DNA from: Candidatus Bipolaricaulota bacterium
Lineage (GTDB): Bacteria > Bipolaricaulota > Bipolaricaulia > Bipolaricaulales > Bipolaricaulaceae
NCBI GenBank assembly: GCA_027027485.1
Contig: JALVLL010000253.1
Span: forward strand, 1-7,238
Direction: 5' to 3'
Length of the DNA: 7,238 nt
Notes under the pieces: model-generated
What the model was told of the DNA's origin: nothing
Seen by the model: the letters and a program-made list of their open reading frames with translations, nothing else
Database searches by the model: none
Made by a program: the position numbers and the translations under genes
Part shown: piece by piece, positions 6,139 to 7,238 of the stretch
Layout: every line of letters begins with the position of its first letter
Position numbering within the stretch: the first letter of the stretch is position 1

Positions 6139-7238
6139 AAAAGGTTTTCGTCGACCCGATAACCAGGCTCGAGGGGCACGGGAGGATCCTCCTCATCTTG
6201 GATGATGCGGGGAAGCTCAAGGACGCGATCCTCCAGATCCCCGAGCTGAAAGGCTTCGAGCTTTTCTGCCGTGGAAGAAGGGGCGAGGAGATGCCCCAGA
6301 TCACGGAGAGGATTTGCGGCGTCTGCCCCGAGGCCCATCACCTGGCCTCGGCCAAGTGCCTGGACGCTTGTTACGGGGCCGAGGTGCCCGAGCCCGCAAG
6401 GGTCCAACGGGAGCTCTTCTACAACGTCTACATCTTCTCCGACCATCTCCTGCACCTCGTCTTCCTCGGGGGGCCGGATCTCCTTCTGGGCCCGGACGCA
6501 GAGAAGGCCAAGCGCAATATCCTCGGGGTGCTGGAGGCATACCCTGAGTTCGGGAGAAAGGTCGTTAAGGTCCGGGCCGGGGCCCAGAAGATCTTGGAGC
6601 TTGTGGGTGGTAAGGCCATCCATCCCGTGTTCGCCCTTCCGGGCGGGGTGGCGAAGCCCCTGACCGAGGAGGACCGGGCTATCATCGGGGAGCGGGCCGA
6701 AGCTATGGTGAAGCTAGCCCACGATCTCGTGGAGCTTTTCCACGAGAAGATCCTCCCCGACCCGACCTTCCAGAGCTACCTCTTGGCCGAGGAGCTCAAC
6801 TTCCCCACCCACTACATGGGCCTCGTGGACGGGGACCTCGCCCCGAACTTCTACGACGGGGCGCTGCGCATCATCTCCGCGGAAGGAAAAGAGATCTACC
6901 ACGGCCCGGCCGCCGATGCCCTCTCCCTCATCGAGGAGCACGTGGAGCCCTGGACCTACGTCAAGTTCCCGTACCTCAAGGAGTTCGGGTGGAAGGGCAT
7001 CGAGCCCGGTGCGGATTCGGGGATCTACCGGGTGGGTCCCTTGGCGCGGCTGAACGTGGCCGAGCGGATGGCCACTCCTGCCGCCCAGGAGGAGTACGAG
7101 CGCTACCTCGATTTCTTCGGAGGAAAGCCGGTGCACTCCACCTTCGCCTACCACTGGGCGAGGTTGGTGGAATTGATTCAGGCGGCGGAGGCCACCCTCG
7201 AGCTCTCCCGGTCCCCGGCCCTCACCGGGGAGGAGGTC
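6135..7238 (+). CDS. mvhA: [NiFe]-hydrogenase large subunit, group 3c (MvhA-like), 3' end outside window
   Basis: The frame is open from ATG 6135 to the window end, giving 368 residues of an expected 420-470. The N-terminus has DPITRLEGHG (7-16), with the conserved Glu of the family at position 13. The L1 nickel-binding motif ERICGVCPEAHHLAS spans 58-72, with C61, C64 and H68; the PEL(K)GFELFC-EEMPQI stretch before it matches MvhA-type subunits. The C-terminal L2 motif (DPCxxC-type), which supplies the other two nickel ligands and the maturation cleavage site, lies beyond the window, so completeness cannot be judged. GGAGG (6125-6129) is 5 nt upstream, and the start overlaps the mvhG stop as ATGA. 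The protein oxidises H2 or reduces protons in the cytoplasm. Two additional cysteines, C75 and C79 (KCLDACYG), follow L1 closely. No frameshift or stop was found on reading through all codons. Confidence 0.93.
   Translation, partial: MKKVFVDPITRLEGHGRILLILDDAGKLKDAILQIPELKGFELFCRGRRGEEMPQITERICGVCPEAHHLASAKCLDACYGAEVPEPARVQRELFYNVYIFSDHLLHLVFLGGPDLLLGPDAEKAKRNILGVLEAYPEFGRKVVKVRAGAQKILELVGGKAIHPVFALPGGVAKPLTEEDRAIIGERAEAMVKLAHDLVELFHEKILPDPTFQSYLLAEELNFPTHYMGLVDGDLAPNFYDGALRIISAEGKEIYHGPAADALSLIEEHVEPWTYVKFPYLKEFGWKGIEPGADSGIYRVGPLARLNVAERMATPAAQEEYERYLDFFGGKPVHSTFAYHWARLVELIQAAEATLELSRSPALTGEEV

Noticed and set aside
1..7238. tRNA, rRNA, CRISPR arrays, insertion sequences or long direct repeats
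   Set aside because: No tRNA-like cloverleaf, repeat-spacer pattern, transposase frame or terminal repeat was seen. Genes fill nearly all the window, leaving gaps of only 63, 6 and 77 nt.

Overview
The window looks like a piece of a GC-rich bacterial chromosome, probably from an anaerobe. The Wzz-type envelope protein, the IclR regulator, GGAGG Shine-Dalgarno sites and a sigma-70-like promoter all point to bacteria, while the HdrA/Mvh genes point to anaerobic H2 or ferredoxin metabolism. A thermophilic, deep-branching lineage of the Bipolaricaulota/Acetothermia kind is a guess from gene content and codon use only. All genes are on the + strand and the coding density is very high. No RNA gene, mobile element or CRISPR array was seen.

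Layout. (1) Positions 2-241 hold the C-terminal end of a Wzz-like polysaccharide chain-length/tyrosine-kinase-associated membrane protein. (2) A 63-nt gap carries a good promoter candidate (238-266) and leads into an IclR-family regulator, followed 6 nt later by a MalK/UgpC-type sugar ABC-transporter ATPase that has no permease or binding-protein genes in view. (3) A 77-nt spacer (2150-2226) is rich in structure. It has a short hairpin at 2151-2176, then a long near-perfect hairpin at 2186-2240 whose 3' arm contains the TTG start codon of the next gene. (4) A tight five-gene cluster follows, in which each gene overlaps the next by 20, 8, 11 and 4 nt: korC-like (2-oxoacid:ferredoxin oxidoreductase gamma subunit), hdrA, mvhD, mvhG and mvhA. 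The last runs off the window end.

How the genes could work together. By family knowledge, MvhA/MvhG form a group 3c-type [NiFe] hydrogenase that passes electrons through the [2Fe-2S] protein MvhD to the FAD of HdrA, where flavin-based electron bifurcation or confurcation links H2 and ferredoxin to a second carrier. In methanogens that carrier is the heterodisulfide reached through HdrBC. No hdrB or hdrC is visible here, so the high-potential partner is unknown. The lone korC-like gene at the head of the cluster, without korA/korB, suggests a tie to ferredoxin-dependent 2-oxoacid oxidation. The most unusual features are this gene combination and the hairpin that buries the start codon of the whole cluster.
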